Origin: Saprospiraceae bacterium
GTDB lineage: Bacteria; Bacteroidota; Bacteroidia; Chitinophagales; Saprospiraceae
Reading direction: 5' to 3'
DNA: 64,000 bases
Assembly: GCA_016715985.1 (NCBI GenBank)
Contig: JADJXD010000001.1
Coordinates: 2,852,001-2,916,000 of the forward strand
A program made the position numbers and the translations under genes. Positions 1 to 9,230 of this stretch are shown piece after piece. Position 1 is the stretch's first letter. Each line of letters begins with the position of its first letter. The notes beneath the pieces are model-generated. The model made no database searches, was not told where the DNA came from, and was given only the letters and a program-made list of their open reading frames with translations.

Positions 1-1
1 C

Positions 2-376
2 ATCATAATGGGAAGGAATTGTTATGCATCCATAGGGCGACCACTTCCAAAAAGAACGAATATCATAGTGACACGGGATCCTTTTTTTATTTCGTCCAAT
101 TGTCTGATTGCCCGTAGTATCGACGAGTCACTTGAGATGGCACACGCCAACGGAGAGTCGGAAGTATTCATTATCGGGGGCGGAAAAATTTATGATCAGA
201 CACAGGAATTATGGGACAAACTATATCTGACTGAAGTTGAACTTCAGGTAGAAGGAGATGTATATTTTCCGGAATTGAAATTTGAAAAAGATTGGAATCT
301 GATCTCAGAAGTATCTAATGAAGCAGATGAAAAAAATGAGTACAACTACTGTTTTAAAATTTTTGAAAGAAAATGA
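2..376 (+). CDS. folA: Dihydrofolate reductase, 5'-truncated by window edge
   Basis: Dihydrofolate reductase makes tetrahydrofolate from dihydrofolate using NADPH in the cytoplasm. The frame is open from base 2, before the first visible ATG at position 8, so the true start lies outside the window. Visible DHFR signatures are IIMGRNCYASIGRPLPKRTNIIVTR (the usual MGRxTxxSIGRPLPxRxNIVxTR block; the Thr is Cys here), the EVFIIGGGKIY nucleotide-binding segment and the C-terminal Y-CFKIFERK strand. The visible 124 residues are about the last three quarters of a normal 160-170 residue enzyme. The DUF2851 gene follows directly, with starts near or overlapping this stop. Confidence 0.93.
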   Translation: MIMGRNCYASIGRPLPKRTNIIVTRDPFFISSNCLIARSIDESLEMAHANGESEVFIIGGGKIYDQTQELWDKLYLTEVELQVEGDVYFPELKFEKDWNLISEVSNEADEKNEYNYCFKIFERK

Positions 377-383
377 ACCGACG

Positions 384-1673
384 ATGCCACTTATTTCACC
401 CATATCTGAAGACTTTCTCCATTATATCTGGAAAACAAAAAAGCTGAACGTTGAATCCCTGATAACGACAGCCGGATCGACACTTCAGATTATCGATTTC
501 GGAGTACACAACAGTGATTCGGGACCTGATTTTTTTAACGGCAAAGTCAGGGTAGATGATACGGTGTGGGCCGGAAATATAGAAATGCACGTCAGAAGCT
601 CTGATTGGAACCGTCACAACCATCAAGCGGATCGAAGCTATCATAATGTCATTCTACATGTGGTGTATGAACATGATACAGACATCGTGCTGGATGATGG
701 GAGAGAACTTCCCTGTCTTGAACTGAAAGGCAGAATACCAAAAATATTTTTAGATAAGTACCTTCAGTTATCTCAGTCCTTAGATCGCATCCCCTGTGAA
801 AGAAACATCTCTATGGTGGATAAAGACAAAATATCACTCTGGAAATACGGTCTGATATTGGACAGATTTGAAAGGAAAACCAAGCTAATACAAGAGTTGC
901 TGAATGAATCTCAGAATGACTGGGAGCAGACTTTGTATGTTATGATTGCGAGATATTTTGGTTCAAAAGTTAACGTCGAGCCATTTGAAAGATTAGCCCG
1001 AATCACACCATTCCATATTATTCTCAAAAATCGGGATAAAGCAGAATCTTTAGATGCACTTCTCTTCGGACAGGCGGGAATGTTGATAGCAGATTATAAG
1101 GATAATTATTTTAAAAATTTACAGAAAGAATATGATTTTCTGAAGGAAAAATATAGCCTGAAACCCATAGATCCGGTAACCTGGAAATTCAGCCGTCTGC
1201 GTCCCCCAAATTTTCCGACGGTCAGAATAGCACAATTATCGGCAGTTTTACATAAGAGTGATGGTATATTCAGCCGGATTAAATCATTCTATTCTATTGC
1301 AGAAATCAGAGCCATCTTTGAGATAAATCCAAATAGTTACTGGAATAATCATTATAAATTTGATACCATTTCACCTTCTGTTGATAAACATCTGAGTGAT
1401 GCCTTCATTGATTTAATTCTTATCAATGCAGTCGCTCCGGTTCTTTTCCACTATGGTAAAAGCATTGGTGAAGAGCAATACACTGAAAAAGCAATCAGCT
1501 TACTGGAGAGTTTACCCGCAGAACAAAACAATATCACTCGTCTTTGGTCAGAATTGGGATTGAAATCAAAAACCGCTTTTGACGCACAATCGCTTATCCA
1601 TCTCAAAACATCTTTTTGTGATCTTAAAAGATGTCTGAATTGTAAGATCGGGCATGAGATATTGGGAAAGTAG
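384..1673 (+). CDS. DUF2851 family protein
   Basis: A 429-residue protein of the Bacteroidota DUF2851 family, whose function is unknown. The family hallmark is visible at the N-terminus (SEDFLHYIWKTKKLN) and in FGVHNSDSGPDFFNGKVRVD, WAGNIEMHVRSSDWNRH and YHNVILHVVYEHD, a block rich in His, Asp and Glu that suggests a metal-dependent or nuclease-like fold (inference only). The C-terminus carries a short cysteine cluster, CDLKRCLNC. The frame is open upstream to an ATG at 318 inside folA, but the ATG at 384 puts the family's conserved start close to the N-terminus, so it is preferred. It lies 7 bases after folA and is probably co-transcribed with it. Confidence 0.85.
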   Translation: MPLISPISEDFLHYIWKTKKLNVESLITTAGSTLQIIDFGVHNSDSGPDFFNGKVRVDDTVWAGNIEMHVRSSDWNRHNHQADRSYHNVILHVVYEHDTDIVLDDGRELPCLELKGRIPKIFLDKYLQLSQSLDRIPCERNISMVDKDKISLWKYGLILDRFERKTKLIQELLNESQNDWEQTLYVMIARYFGSKVNVEPFERLARITPFHIILKNRDKAESLDALLFGQAGMLIADYKDNYFKNLQKEYDFLKEKYSLKPIDPVTWKFSRLRPPNFPTVRIAQLSAVLHKSDGIFSRIKSFYSIAEIRAIFEINPNSYWNNHYKFDTISPSVDKHLSDAFIDLILINAVAPVLFHYGKSIGEEQYTEKAISLLESLPAEQNNITRLWSELGLKSKTAFDAQSLIHLKTSFCDLKRCLNCKIGHEILGK

Positions 1674-1701
1674 AAAGAAGGATGTGTAACCATCACATCA
1701 T

Positions 1702-1872
1702 TCAAAGAACTTCAACCAAAGTTTTAATTTTACTATCCATAACCGGCTTCCACTTTTCAAGTACATCTACTACATGATTATGAATAATGGATGCGCCAAG
1801 GAATAGTTATATTTTTTCCGGGAAAGTAACATAGTGCTTGACAGCTACCAATTGTTCATTCAAATTCACCAT
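1702..1872 (-). pseudogene. Degenerate coding fragment with in-frame stop
   Basis: On the minus strand a 57-codon frame starts MVNLNEQLVAVKHYVTFPEK, meets one in-frame TAA, then continues LGASIIHNHVVDVLEKWKPV and ends normally in VEVL-stop. The protein-like composition on both sides of the stop suggests a decayed gene end. I do not recognise the family. It may be chance coding in an AT-rich spacer. Confidence 0.27.
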
Positions 1873-1887
1873 TCACTCATTTATGCT

Positions 1888-1917
1888 TTTGGACATTAAA
1901 ACAACCGGCTAATTTTA
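1888..1917 (+). promoter_or_regulatory. Possible Bacteroidota promoter
   Basis: TTTG at 1888-1891, an 18-base spacer and TAATTTTA at 1910-1917 (consensus TAnnTTTG, last base mismatched). It would start transcription about 15-20 bases before the small membrane ORF at 1940. Confidence 0.35.
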
Positions 1918-1939
1918 TGTCTGTAAAAATCCTGTATTT

Positions 1940-2119
1940 ATGCAACTAAGAATAAAATTTACTGAAATCTTATGGCTCAAATTGTTAACAAGCATATCTT
2001 TTTGTATTATGCTTTTTGGAGCTATTTCTTCTATTATTGGATTTAACTACTTAATAGAAATGGTACACTCTTGGCAAATAATAGTGAATGAACAATTCAA
2101 TTTTTTCGATTTTAAATAA
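1940..2119 (+). CDS. Small hypothetical membrane protein
   Basis: A 59-codon ORF in the 798-base spacer between the DUF2851 gene and the S9 peptidase. The product has a charged N-terminus (MQLRIKFTEILWLK) followed by a hydrophobic stretch of about 20 residues (LLTSISFCIMLFGAISSIIG), which looks like one transmembrane helix, and an acidic, aromatic tail ending FFDFK. A promoter-like TTTG/TAATTTTA pair lies just upstream. No family is recognised. The rest of the spacer (2120-2471) is very AT-rich and shows nothing I can name. Confidence 0.35.
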   Translation: MQLRIKFTEILWLKLLTSISFCIMLFGAISSIIGFNYLIEMVHSWQIIVNEQFNFFDFK

Positions 2120-2471
2120 CTTTAAAAAAATTCAAAGATGAAACTTCAAATAATTGTACTTTTTGAATGTCGGACAAATACAAGAGTATTACAAAAAATA
2201 TTGCTATAAATTGAAAGGTTGAGACAAAATTAATGCAATGATTTAAAAGTTTATTTTAACATTTGTGAAATATTGATTTTAACTGAAAAATTCAATTTAA
2301 AAGAGGTAATTTACACTCAATTTTTATTATTAGCTTTATTAAAAGCTTTTCAAAAAATCAGATAGGACGATTACCCAATAATTATTTCCAATGATAAAGC
2401 ATATTGACTTATCGTTCCATTATAAAAAATCGTCATCATTATTCAAACATATTTAAAAAGAACCAACAAAA

Positions 2472-4646
2472 ATGAAATCATTAAATTTAATTATCACTTT
2501 CCTTTTCCTTGTAATTTCTATAACTGTTAATGCGCAAAGACAAGCCAAAAACAAAACTTCACCAGACGTAGATATACATTTTGGGGTCGCATATCCTGAC
2601 CCGTACAGATGGATGGAAGACATGAAAGATCCGGAAACATTGCAATGGTTTAAAGATCAGGCAAATCATGCAGACAGTGTGATGAATACCATCGCAGGAA
2701 GACAAACTTTGATAGCAGAATGGGAAAAACTCAGTAGAATTCAACCTCCAAAATACAACTTTAGGAGTTATCGTGGTGGAAGACTTTTTTTTAAGAAAAC
2801 TTTAGCCGACGAGACGGTTGGTAAAGTTTATTACCGACAAGGTTATGATGGGAAAGACATTCTATTGTTTGACCCAATGACCTATATCCCTGGCAAAACA
2901 CTTTCTATTAATGGCATGGCAGCAAGTTTTGATGGTAAATTAATAGGACTTGCATATACTGAAAGTGGCGCAGAAATAGGCACACTGATCATCATTGACG
3001 TGGAAAAAAATAAGATTTTGCCGGATGTATTGTCCCCTACTTGGAGCGGAATCATTGAATGGAATTTTGACAATAAATCATTTTTGTGGGGTAAGCTAAG
3101 TTCCTCTGTCAATACAGATAGTGATGTGCTCAAAAACTCCAAAACAATGTTACACGTCCTGGGACAAAATAATGATTTGGACAAAGACTTTTTCTCTAAT
3201 GCAAGTAATCCTGAACTAAATATCAAACCTGAAGAATGGCCTTATGCTTATATCACTAAAGATGCTCCGGAATATATATTTGCAGGTGTCTCTACTGTGC
3301 AAAGAGAACAAAAACTTTATTATGCACCCATGTCGGAGTTTAATAAAAAACATATTAACTGGAAAGTACTTGCAACTCAAAAAGATACCATTAATGGATC
3401 TTATGAGGTACATAACGGAATAATGTATGCTGCCACATCCATGGGTGCACCAAAGTTCAAAATAGTCAGTACGCCATTGAGTAATCCAAACTGGAAAAAA
3501 GCGACTGTGGTCGTACCGGAAATGAAAAATAATTTAGAATATTTTATCAGAAGTAAGGATTATTTGGTAATGGTGTATAGTGATGGTATCAATTGTGAGT
3601 TATATAAAATGAAATTTGGAAGCAATAAAGTTGAAAAGATAAATGCACCTTTGACGGGTACATTTGGAATTTTTGGTTTGGATAACAAAACCAATGATGT
3701 TACTGTCAATATTACCGGCTGGAATAAACCAGTGACAGAACTTGATCTCAATCTGGAAACAGATATTTTTACTCCAAGCAAGCTCAATAAGCCTACCAAA
3801 TACCCATCTGAATATGACGATCTTATGGTAGAAGAAGTGGAAGTAAAAGGACATGATGGTACCATGATACCATTGTCGATTATCTTCAAAAAAGATTTGC
3901 AAAAAAACGGTAATAATGTGACTATTATGGAGAGTTATGGCGCTTATGGAAGTAGCATGATACCTTATTTTAACTTTATGCTCAATTCATTAGTGACCAA
4001 AGATGTCATCATAGCTATTCCGCATGTACGTGGCGGAGGAGAGAAAGGACAAGCTTGGTACAAGGCAGGTTTCAAAACGACCAAACCAAACACGTGGAAA
4101 GATTTTAATAGTTGTGCGGAATGGCTCATAAAAAATGGATATACATCAGCCAATAAATTAGGGGGAACAGGCACATCTGCCGGAGGCATCCTGATATCCA
4201 GAGCTATCACAGAAAGACCTGATCTTTATGCTGCTGCCATCTGTAATGTAGGTTGCGCAAATGCAATGAGATTTGAAGCTACACCAAACGGACCGGGCAA
4301 TGCACCGGAGTTTGGTACAGTCAAAGATAGTGTAGAATGCAGGGCATTATATGAAATGGATGGTGTGGCACACGTTCAATACGGTGTACATTATCCGGCA
4401 GTAATGAGTGTTGCAGGTTGGACAGATCCAAGGGTAATAGCCTGGCAGCCAGGAAAATTAGCAGCAGCTATGCAAAACTGTTCTGGTTCTGATAAACCGG
4501 TTTTACTAAAGGTAAATTATGATAACGGACATTTTACTGAAGATAAAAATGTTACGTTTAGTAATTTTGCAGATCAATTTTCTTTTTTGCTTTGGCAATG
4601 TGGTCATAAAGATTTCCAACCGGTAGGAGTTAATATAAAACCTTGA
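2472..4646 (+). CDS. S9 family prolyl oligopeptidase, secreted
   Basis: A 724-residue serine peptidase of the prolyl oligopeptidase family, which cleaves short proline-containing peptides. A signal peptide is visible (MKSLNLIITFLFLVISITVNAQ), so it acts in the periplasm or outside. The N-terminal part has the family start (DPYRWMEDMKDPETLQWFKDQ), followed by a seven-bladed propeller region. The C-terminal hydrolase domain (about residues 455-724) holds the triad: Ser569 in GTGTSAGG, Asp652 in GWTDPRV and His687 in NGHFTED. The nucleophile motif is GTSAGG where the family usually has GGSNGG. The length is normal for the family. It is transcribed alone, ending at a strong hairpin. Confidence 0.92.
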   Translation: MKSLNLIITFLFLVISITVNAQRQAKNKTSPDVDIHFGVAYPDPYRWMEDMKDPETLQWFKDQANHADSVMNTIAGRQTLIAEWEKLSRIQPPKYNFRSYRGGRLFFKKTLADETVGKVYYRQGYDGKDILLFDPMTYIPGKTLSINGMAASFDGKLIGLAYTESGAEIGTLIIIDVEKNKILPDVLSPTWSGIIEWNFDNKSFLWGKLSSSVNTDSDVLKNSKTMLHVLGQNNDLDKDFFSNASNPELNIKPEEWPYAYITKDAPEYIFAGVSTVQREQKLYYAPMSEFNKKHINWKVLATQKDTINGSYEVHNGIMYAATSMGAPKFKIVSTPLSNPNWKKATVVVPEMKNNLEYFIRSKDYLVMVYSDGINCELYKMKFGSNKVEKINAPLTGTFGIFGLDNKTNDVTVNITGWNKPVTELDLNLETDIFTPSKLNKPTKYPSEYDDLMVEEVEVKGHDGTMIPLSIIFKKDLQKNGNNVTIMESYGAYGSSMIPYFNFMLNSLVTKDVIIAIPHVRGGGEKGQAWYKAGFKTTKPNTWKDFNSCAEWLIKNGYTSANKLGGTGTSAGGILISRAITERPDLYAAAICNVGCANAMRFEATPNGPGNAPEFGTVKDSVECRALYEMDGVAHVQYGVHYPAVMSVAGWTDPRVIAWQPGKLAAAMQNCSGSDKPVLLKVNYDNGHFTEDKNVTFSNFADQFSFLLWQCGHKDFQPVGVNIKP

Positions 4647-4695
4647 TGGATATACCCAATTTGGAAGTGTATATCTTGTATAAATAGATAATATT

Positions 4696-4746
4696 CAAAG
4701 TGCAACAGGAATAAATTGGTAAATATTTTATTCTTGTTGCACTTTG
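4696..4746 (+). terminator. Strong intrinsic terminator hairpin
   Basis: An inverted repeat with 20-base arms (CAAAGTGCAACAGGAATAAA against its complement, one mismatch) and an 11-base loop, 50 bases after the S9 peptidase stop. The stem contains A/T-rich ends on both sides, so it could work in either direction. Confidence 0.72.
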
Positions 4747-4927
4747 TATTTAAAAGAAATACTTTACAAACATTGAAAAATTTATCAACTTCTGCCACTT
4801 AATAACCTACTCTTACCAATTGTCCAATAACCCTCGCCTTCAAATCATTGGTTGTTGTTTGAAAAAATGTGAAATCGCATCTTTGTAATATAAAAAAGAC
4901 CAACATTCACTTTTTAAACAAAAAAAC

Positions 4928-7111
4928 ATGAAACTATTATTTACCACTCTGATTTTATTATTTGTTGTCAATTTCAGTTTTTCCCAGAAGAACAGACACA
5001 GCAAATACCGAAACATTGATTTTGAATCACAGGATAAAATAATATCTCCGGAAGCAAATTCAAACACTCTGTTAAGATTATTAAGCGGATATTATTCAGA
5101 ATCCTTCGAAGGAACTTTCCCGCCGCAGGGATGGAAAATATTGGATCCTTTCAATCAACAAACAAATTGGAGAAGTTCAGTAGTGGCAGATGTTCCTTCC
5201 GGCTATGACGGAAACAAATCGGCTTATATGCCTTATAGTCAGGGGGAGCTTGTTGAATCCTGGTTGATTACACCATCCTTTAATGTTGCAAACGGAGACT
5301 CGCTCTCTTTCAAGTTCAAATTGGAATATAAAGACTATCCACCTGATACTACTGAAATATTGATTTCTGTAACTAATGATAATATTGCTTCATTCAGCAA
5401 AAAATTATTACTACTTGCCGAGGGCCTAAATTACCCGAAGGACACCCTACATTGGTACCATTTTGCATTTTCATTAGATGAGTTTGCAGGACAGGATATT
5501 TTTGTAGCATTTAAGAATAAAAACAGATTAGGAGATGGCTTATTTATTGATTTTGTGGAATTAGGTACAAGACCAATGGATGCCGGGACTTCAAAAATAC
5601 AGTTAGATGATTACTTAGGTGCAAATGTTCAAAATGTAATTGCCACCATTGCGAATTATAGTAATGAAGAACAAAACATTACCACAAAATTGAAAATAGA
5701 TGACCAATTAATCTCTACAAAAGTGATAAGTGTCGGTCCTTCATCTTTAAGCGATATTAACTTTGGATATTGGAATGCCACTGAAGGAAGTCATATAATA
5801 GAAGTCATAACTACCACAGATGGTGATGTAAATAGTTCAAATGATACCCTGCGTCAATTAGTAAAAGTATTTGAAAGCTTAGAAAATTTTGGCTGGAGTA
5901 TTAACCAACCACTTTTGGAACCTAAAGCAGAAGCGATATCAGGCAGTTATAGAGATGGTAACGAATATCAACTGTTTGTAATAGCAGGTGGCAATCAATT
6001 TGCAGAAGCATCAACCAACAATCATGGATATAGCTCCAAATTTGAAACCTGGGAAGAATTTCAGGATATTGATATGGGAAGATGGTTCAGCGGTTATGTG
6101 ACCATCAAAAATAAAATTTATGTTTTCGGAGGAAATCAACTGCAAATAGATAATACGATCAATAAAACTCAGATATATGACATGATATCCGACAGCTGGA
6201 TTGAAAGCACGCCTATTCCAATACCGGCTTCCGGATTAGCTGTTGGATCGTATCAGGACACTTTGATTTATTTGATTGGCGGTAGAAATGCCAACAATAT
6301 TGAAATCAATAATGTCCAGATTTATAATGTCAACACAGCAAAATGGTCTGTGGGCACTTCCAAACCAGGACCACTGGTTTTTGGTCTCAAAGGAACGGTC
6401 TTAGGTAATAAGATAGTAGTGACCAATGGACGATCCGTCAATGGAAGGGTTTCTGATACATATCTTGGAGAAATCAATGCAAATGACCCAACAAAAATTA
6501 CCTGGATTAAAGTCGCAAATTATCCGATTCCAAACGTAGGAAATGCAGGTGTATGTGGCATTTCAAATAATGGCAAAAACTTACTAATTATCAATGGGGG
6601 TAACGATGGAGAAGAGGGGGTTTTGACCAAAAAAACATTTGGCTATGACATCGATAGAGACAAATGGCTGATCGGACCGGATAAACCTACAGCAAATGGA
6701 AACTCGTCTTGTACCACTGTAGTAAAAAATGATAGTTTGTATATGGCTTGTTTAGGAGGCGTTATAGGTAATTACGCCATTAATACCAATGAATGGTTAA
6801 ATCTCGGTAAATATAATGCTACATCCAGCTCGATAGACTTACAGATTACATCAGAATTGCCTTTAATACAGTGTTATCCCAATCCGGCTAATTCTATTTC
6901 GAATATTGCATTTACACTTACCAATGCGGCTGATGTACATATAGAATTGACAGACTTATATGGTAGAAAAGTCCTTCATGTATTGAATAGTAAATTAGTT
7001 GCCGGAGACCATATTATTCCCACAGATATTAAACAGATTCCGCCGGGAGCCTATCAATATATCATTACAATGGGTGGCAAAAGCACAACTCATAAAATGA
7101 TAAAAATTTGA
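4928..7111 (+). CDS. Secreted kelch-repeat protein with T9SS sorting domain
   Basis: A 727-residue exported protein. It begins with a signal peptide (MKLLFTTLILLFVVNFSFSQ), then a choice-of-anchor-J/MAM-like domain around residues 55-215 (SFEGTFPPQGWKILD, WLITPSFNV, FVAFKNKN, IDFVELG), an Ig-like segment around 220-315, and a kelch-type propeller around 330-635 with recurring motifs such as NKIYVFGGNQ, DTLIYLIGGRN and NLLIINGGND. The C-terminus is a type A T9SS sorting domain (CYPNPANSISNIAFTL ... LYGRKVLHV ... GAYQYIITMGG). It is probably displayed on or released from the cell surface by T9SS. It lies 23 bases before an M43 protease that carries the same kind of sorting tail. Ligand unknown. 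Confidence 0.85.
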   Translation: MKLLFTTLILLFVVNFSFSQKNRHSKYRNIDFESQDKIISPEANSNTLLRLLSGYYSESFEGTFPPQGWKILDPFNQQTNWRSSVVADVPSGYDGNKSAYMPYSQGELVESWLITPSFNVANGDSLSFKFKLEYKDYPPDTTEILISVTNDNIASFSKKLLLLAEGLNYPKDTLHWYHFAFSLDEFAGQDIFVAFKNKNRLGDGLFIDFVELGTRPMDAGTSKIQLDDYLGANVQNVIATIANYSNEEQNITTKLKIDDQLISTKVISVGPSSLSDINFGYWNATEGSHIIEVITTTDGDVNSSNDTLRQLVKVFESLENFGWSINQPLLEPKAEAISGSYRDGNEYQLFVIAGGNQFAEASTNNHGYSSKFETWEEFQDIDMGRWFSGYVTIKNKIYVFGGNQLQIDNTINKTQIYDMISDSWIESTPIPIPASGLAVGSYQDTLIYLIGGRNANNIEINNVQIYNVNTAKWSVGTSKPGPLVFGLKGTVLGNKIVVTNGRSVNGRVSDTYLGEINANDPTKITWIKVANYPIPNVGNAGVCGISNNGKNLLIINGGNDGEEGVLTKKTFGYDIDRDKWLIGPDKPTANGNSSCTTVVKNDSLYMACLGGVIGNYAINTNEWLNLGKYNATSSSIDLQITSELPLIQCYPNPANSISNIAFTLTNAADVHIELTDLYGRKVLHVLNSKLVAGDHIIPTDIKQIPPGAYQYIITMGGKSTTHKMIKI

Positions 7112-7134
7112 GTCAAAACAGAAAATGAAAACGG

Positions 7135-9189
7135 ATGAAATCATTCATATATCAATATAGCCTCATCATTAGGATAATAATATTAGGTATTCTGTTGAGT
7201 AAATCTCATCTTTTAATAGCACAAAATGTAGCTCCTTGTGGTATTGATTATTTTGAAAATCTGTTAAAAAATGACAAAACCGTTCAAAAAAGAAGGATGG
7301 AATTGGAAAGAATTACGGAAGCTTTCAGGAAATCTTCTGGTTACGGCAGGTCAGACAGCTTAAAATTTATCATACCTATTGTTTTTCATATTATGCATTT
7401 ATATGGAGACGAAAATGTAAGTGAGGATGTCATTCATGCTGCGGTGAATAGATTGAATGAAGATTTTCAAATGTTAAGTGCAGAGGTAAACGAAGTTAGT
7501 CAGCCATTCAGGCATTTGATTGGAAAAGGCAATATTGAATTCAGATTAGCAAAATTGGATCCGGAAGGAAATTGCACAACGGGTATAACCAAGCATGTTA
7601 CTAAATTGACTAATGGAGGAGATGATGCACTAAAGTATATTGTCCAGTGGCCGCCGGATCGGTATCTGAATGTATGGGTAGAAAACAGTACGCCATTTGG
7701 CTTTGCAGCTTATGCATATTTTCCTGGAGCACCGGAAATTTTGGATGGAATTGTTATCTTAAAAAATACACTCATTTCAAATAAGATTGTACTGGCACAC
7801 GAAGTGGGACATTATTTAAATCTTGCTCATGTGTGGGGATTTAACAATACTACTTTTTTGCCGGAAAACTGTAGTTTATCTGATTTGGTGGACGATACGC
7901 CTCCCACCACCGGAAGCAATTTTAGTTGTAATCTTAATCAAAATATTTGTAATCCCGGAGTCAAGGAAAATGTAGAAAATATCATGGATTACAGCTCTTG
8001 CCGAAAAATGTTTACAAAGGGACAAGTGCAAAGGATGCACGCTACATTACATGCTCCTATCAGCAGTAGAAATAATCTCTGGACGGAACAAAATCTGGCA
8101 CTTACAGGAACGTATGACGGATATGAAGCTATTGATTGCCCTCCGGTTGCTGACTTTACGAATGTCACTTTTCGAATTTGTGAAGGAGAAACGATTACAT
8201 TAAAAAACGTGTCTTACAGAAAATTTACAAAATCAAAATGGTTAATTGGAACTGAAAATGGGGTCACTTTAGAAACGCATGATGCAACATTCACATTTCA
8301 AACAGCCGGTCTGTACGATGTAAGTTTGATGGTATATAGTGATGAAGGTTTTGTAGATACATTAAGAAGAGAAGGATTAGTAGAAGTTGCCTCTGTAGAA
8401 ACAAATCATCAACCTTCTATACAAGATTTTGAAACCGTTATAAAGATCGAAGATATATGGACTCTGGAGAACGAAGCAGGAAATTCATGGGAAATCAATC
8501 AGTATGCTGCTTTTTCAGGTCTCCAATCGCTTTCAGTGAAAAGAGACAACTCAAACAATGGAACTTCTGACATTTTTTATACCGGCAATTTTAACTTTAG
8601 TCTGTTGGATTCGCCTGAATTTTTTTTCAAATTAGCTTATGCCGGGACACCAGATTCCAAAGACCAGCTAAAAATATTTATATCCAAAGATTGTGGTCTT
8701 ACATGGCAATTAAAATATTCGAAAACAGGCGCAAGCCTGATTACTGCGTCGTCGATGGATGCCGACTTCATACCGAACATTTCACAGTGGAGAACCGATT
8801 TTATGAATGTTTCCAGTTTGAAAAATGAGTCATCTGCCAGATTCAAATTTGAATATATATCTGATGGACAAAACAACATTTATATCGATGATATCCATTT
8901 TGGAAAGTCAACTGTATCCGGTACGACAGAAGAAACAGAGCAATATATCCGCTTATTTCCAAATCCATCTAATGGCCAGGCCACTCTGCAAATCAATATG
9001 CCCTTAAAAACGGATGTACACTATACCATAAAAGATATTCACGGCAAGATGATATCAAAAGACTTGATCCTGGCTTCAGAAGAGAACGCTGACATTGTAT
9101 TATCCCATCCAACTCAAGCGGGTATTTACTTTATAGACATGATGATAAATGGTGCCCTTTATGTTAAAAAATGGGTCGTGATTGAGTAA
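7135..9189 (+). CDS. Secreted M43 (pappalysin-type) metalloprotease with T9SS tail
   Basis: A 684-residue zinc metalloprotease. After an N-terminal hydrophobic export segment comes the catalytic domain, with the zinc site HEVGHYLNLAH (His222, Glu223, His226, His232) followed by VWG, and a Met-turn NIMDYSSC, as in M43 proteases. Cysteine-rich stretches (NCSLSDLVDD, SCNLNQNICNPG) match the family's disulfide pattern. A PKD-like domain (CPPVADFT ...) follows around residues 339-420, then a jelly-roll/choice-of-anchor-like domain, and a T9SS type A sorting domain (LFPNPSNGQATLQINM ... AGIYFIDMMING). It is probably co-transcribed with the kelch protein upstream. Substrates are unknown. Confidence 0.9.
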   Translation: MKSFIYQYSLIIRIIILGILLSKSHLLIAQNVAPCGIDYFENLLKNDKTVQKRRMELERITEAFRKSSGYGRSDSLKFIIPIVFHIMHLYGDENVSEDVIHAAVNRLNEDFQMLSAEVNEVSQPFRHLIGKGNIEFRLAKLDPEGNCTTGITKHVTKLTNGGDDALKYIVQWPPDRYLNVWVENSTPFGFAAYAYFPGAPEILDGIVILKNTLISNKIVLAHEVGHYLNLAHVWGFNNTTFLPENCSLSDLVDDTPPTTGSNFSCNLNQNICNPGVKENVENIMDYSSCRKMFTKGQVQRMHATLHAPISSRNNLWTEQNLALTGTYDGYEAIDCPPVADFTNVTFRICEGETITLKNVSYRKFTKSKWLIGTENGVTLETHDATFTFQTAGLYDVSLMVYSDEGFVDTLRREGLVEVASVETNHQPSIQDFETVIKIEDIWTLENEAGNSWEINQYAAFSGLQSLSVKRDNSNNGTSDIFYTGNFNFSLLDSPEFFFKLAYAGTPDSKDQLKIFISKDCGLTWQLKYSKTGASLITASSMDADFIPNISQWRTDFMNVSSLKNESSARFKFEYISDGQNNIYIDDIHFGKSTVSGTTEETEQYIRLFPNPSNGQATLQINMPLKTDVHYTIKDIHGKMISKDLILASEENADIVLSHPTQAGIYFIDMMINGALYVKKWVVIE

Positions 9190-9230
9190 CATTTTTTCAA
9201 TTATAAAAAAACATAACAAATTAATACATC

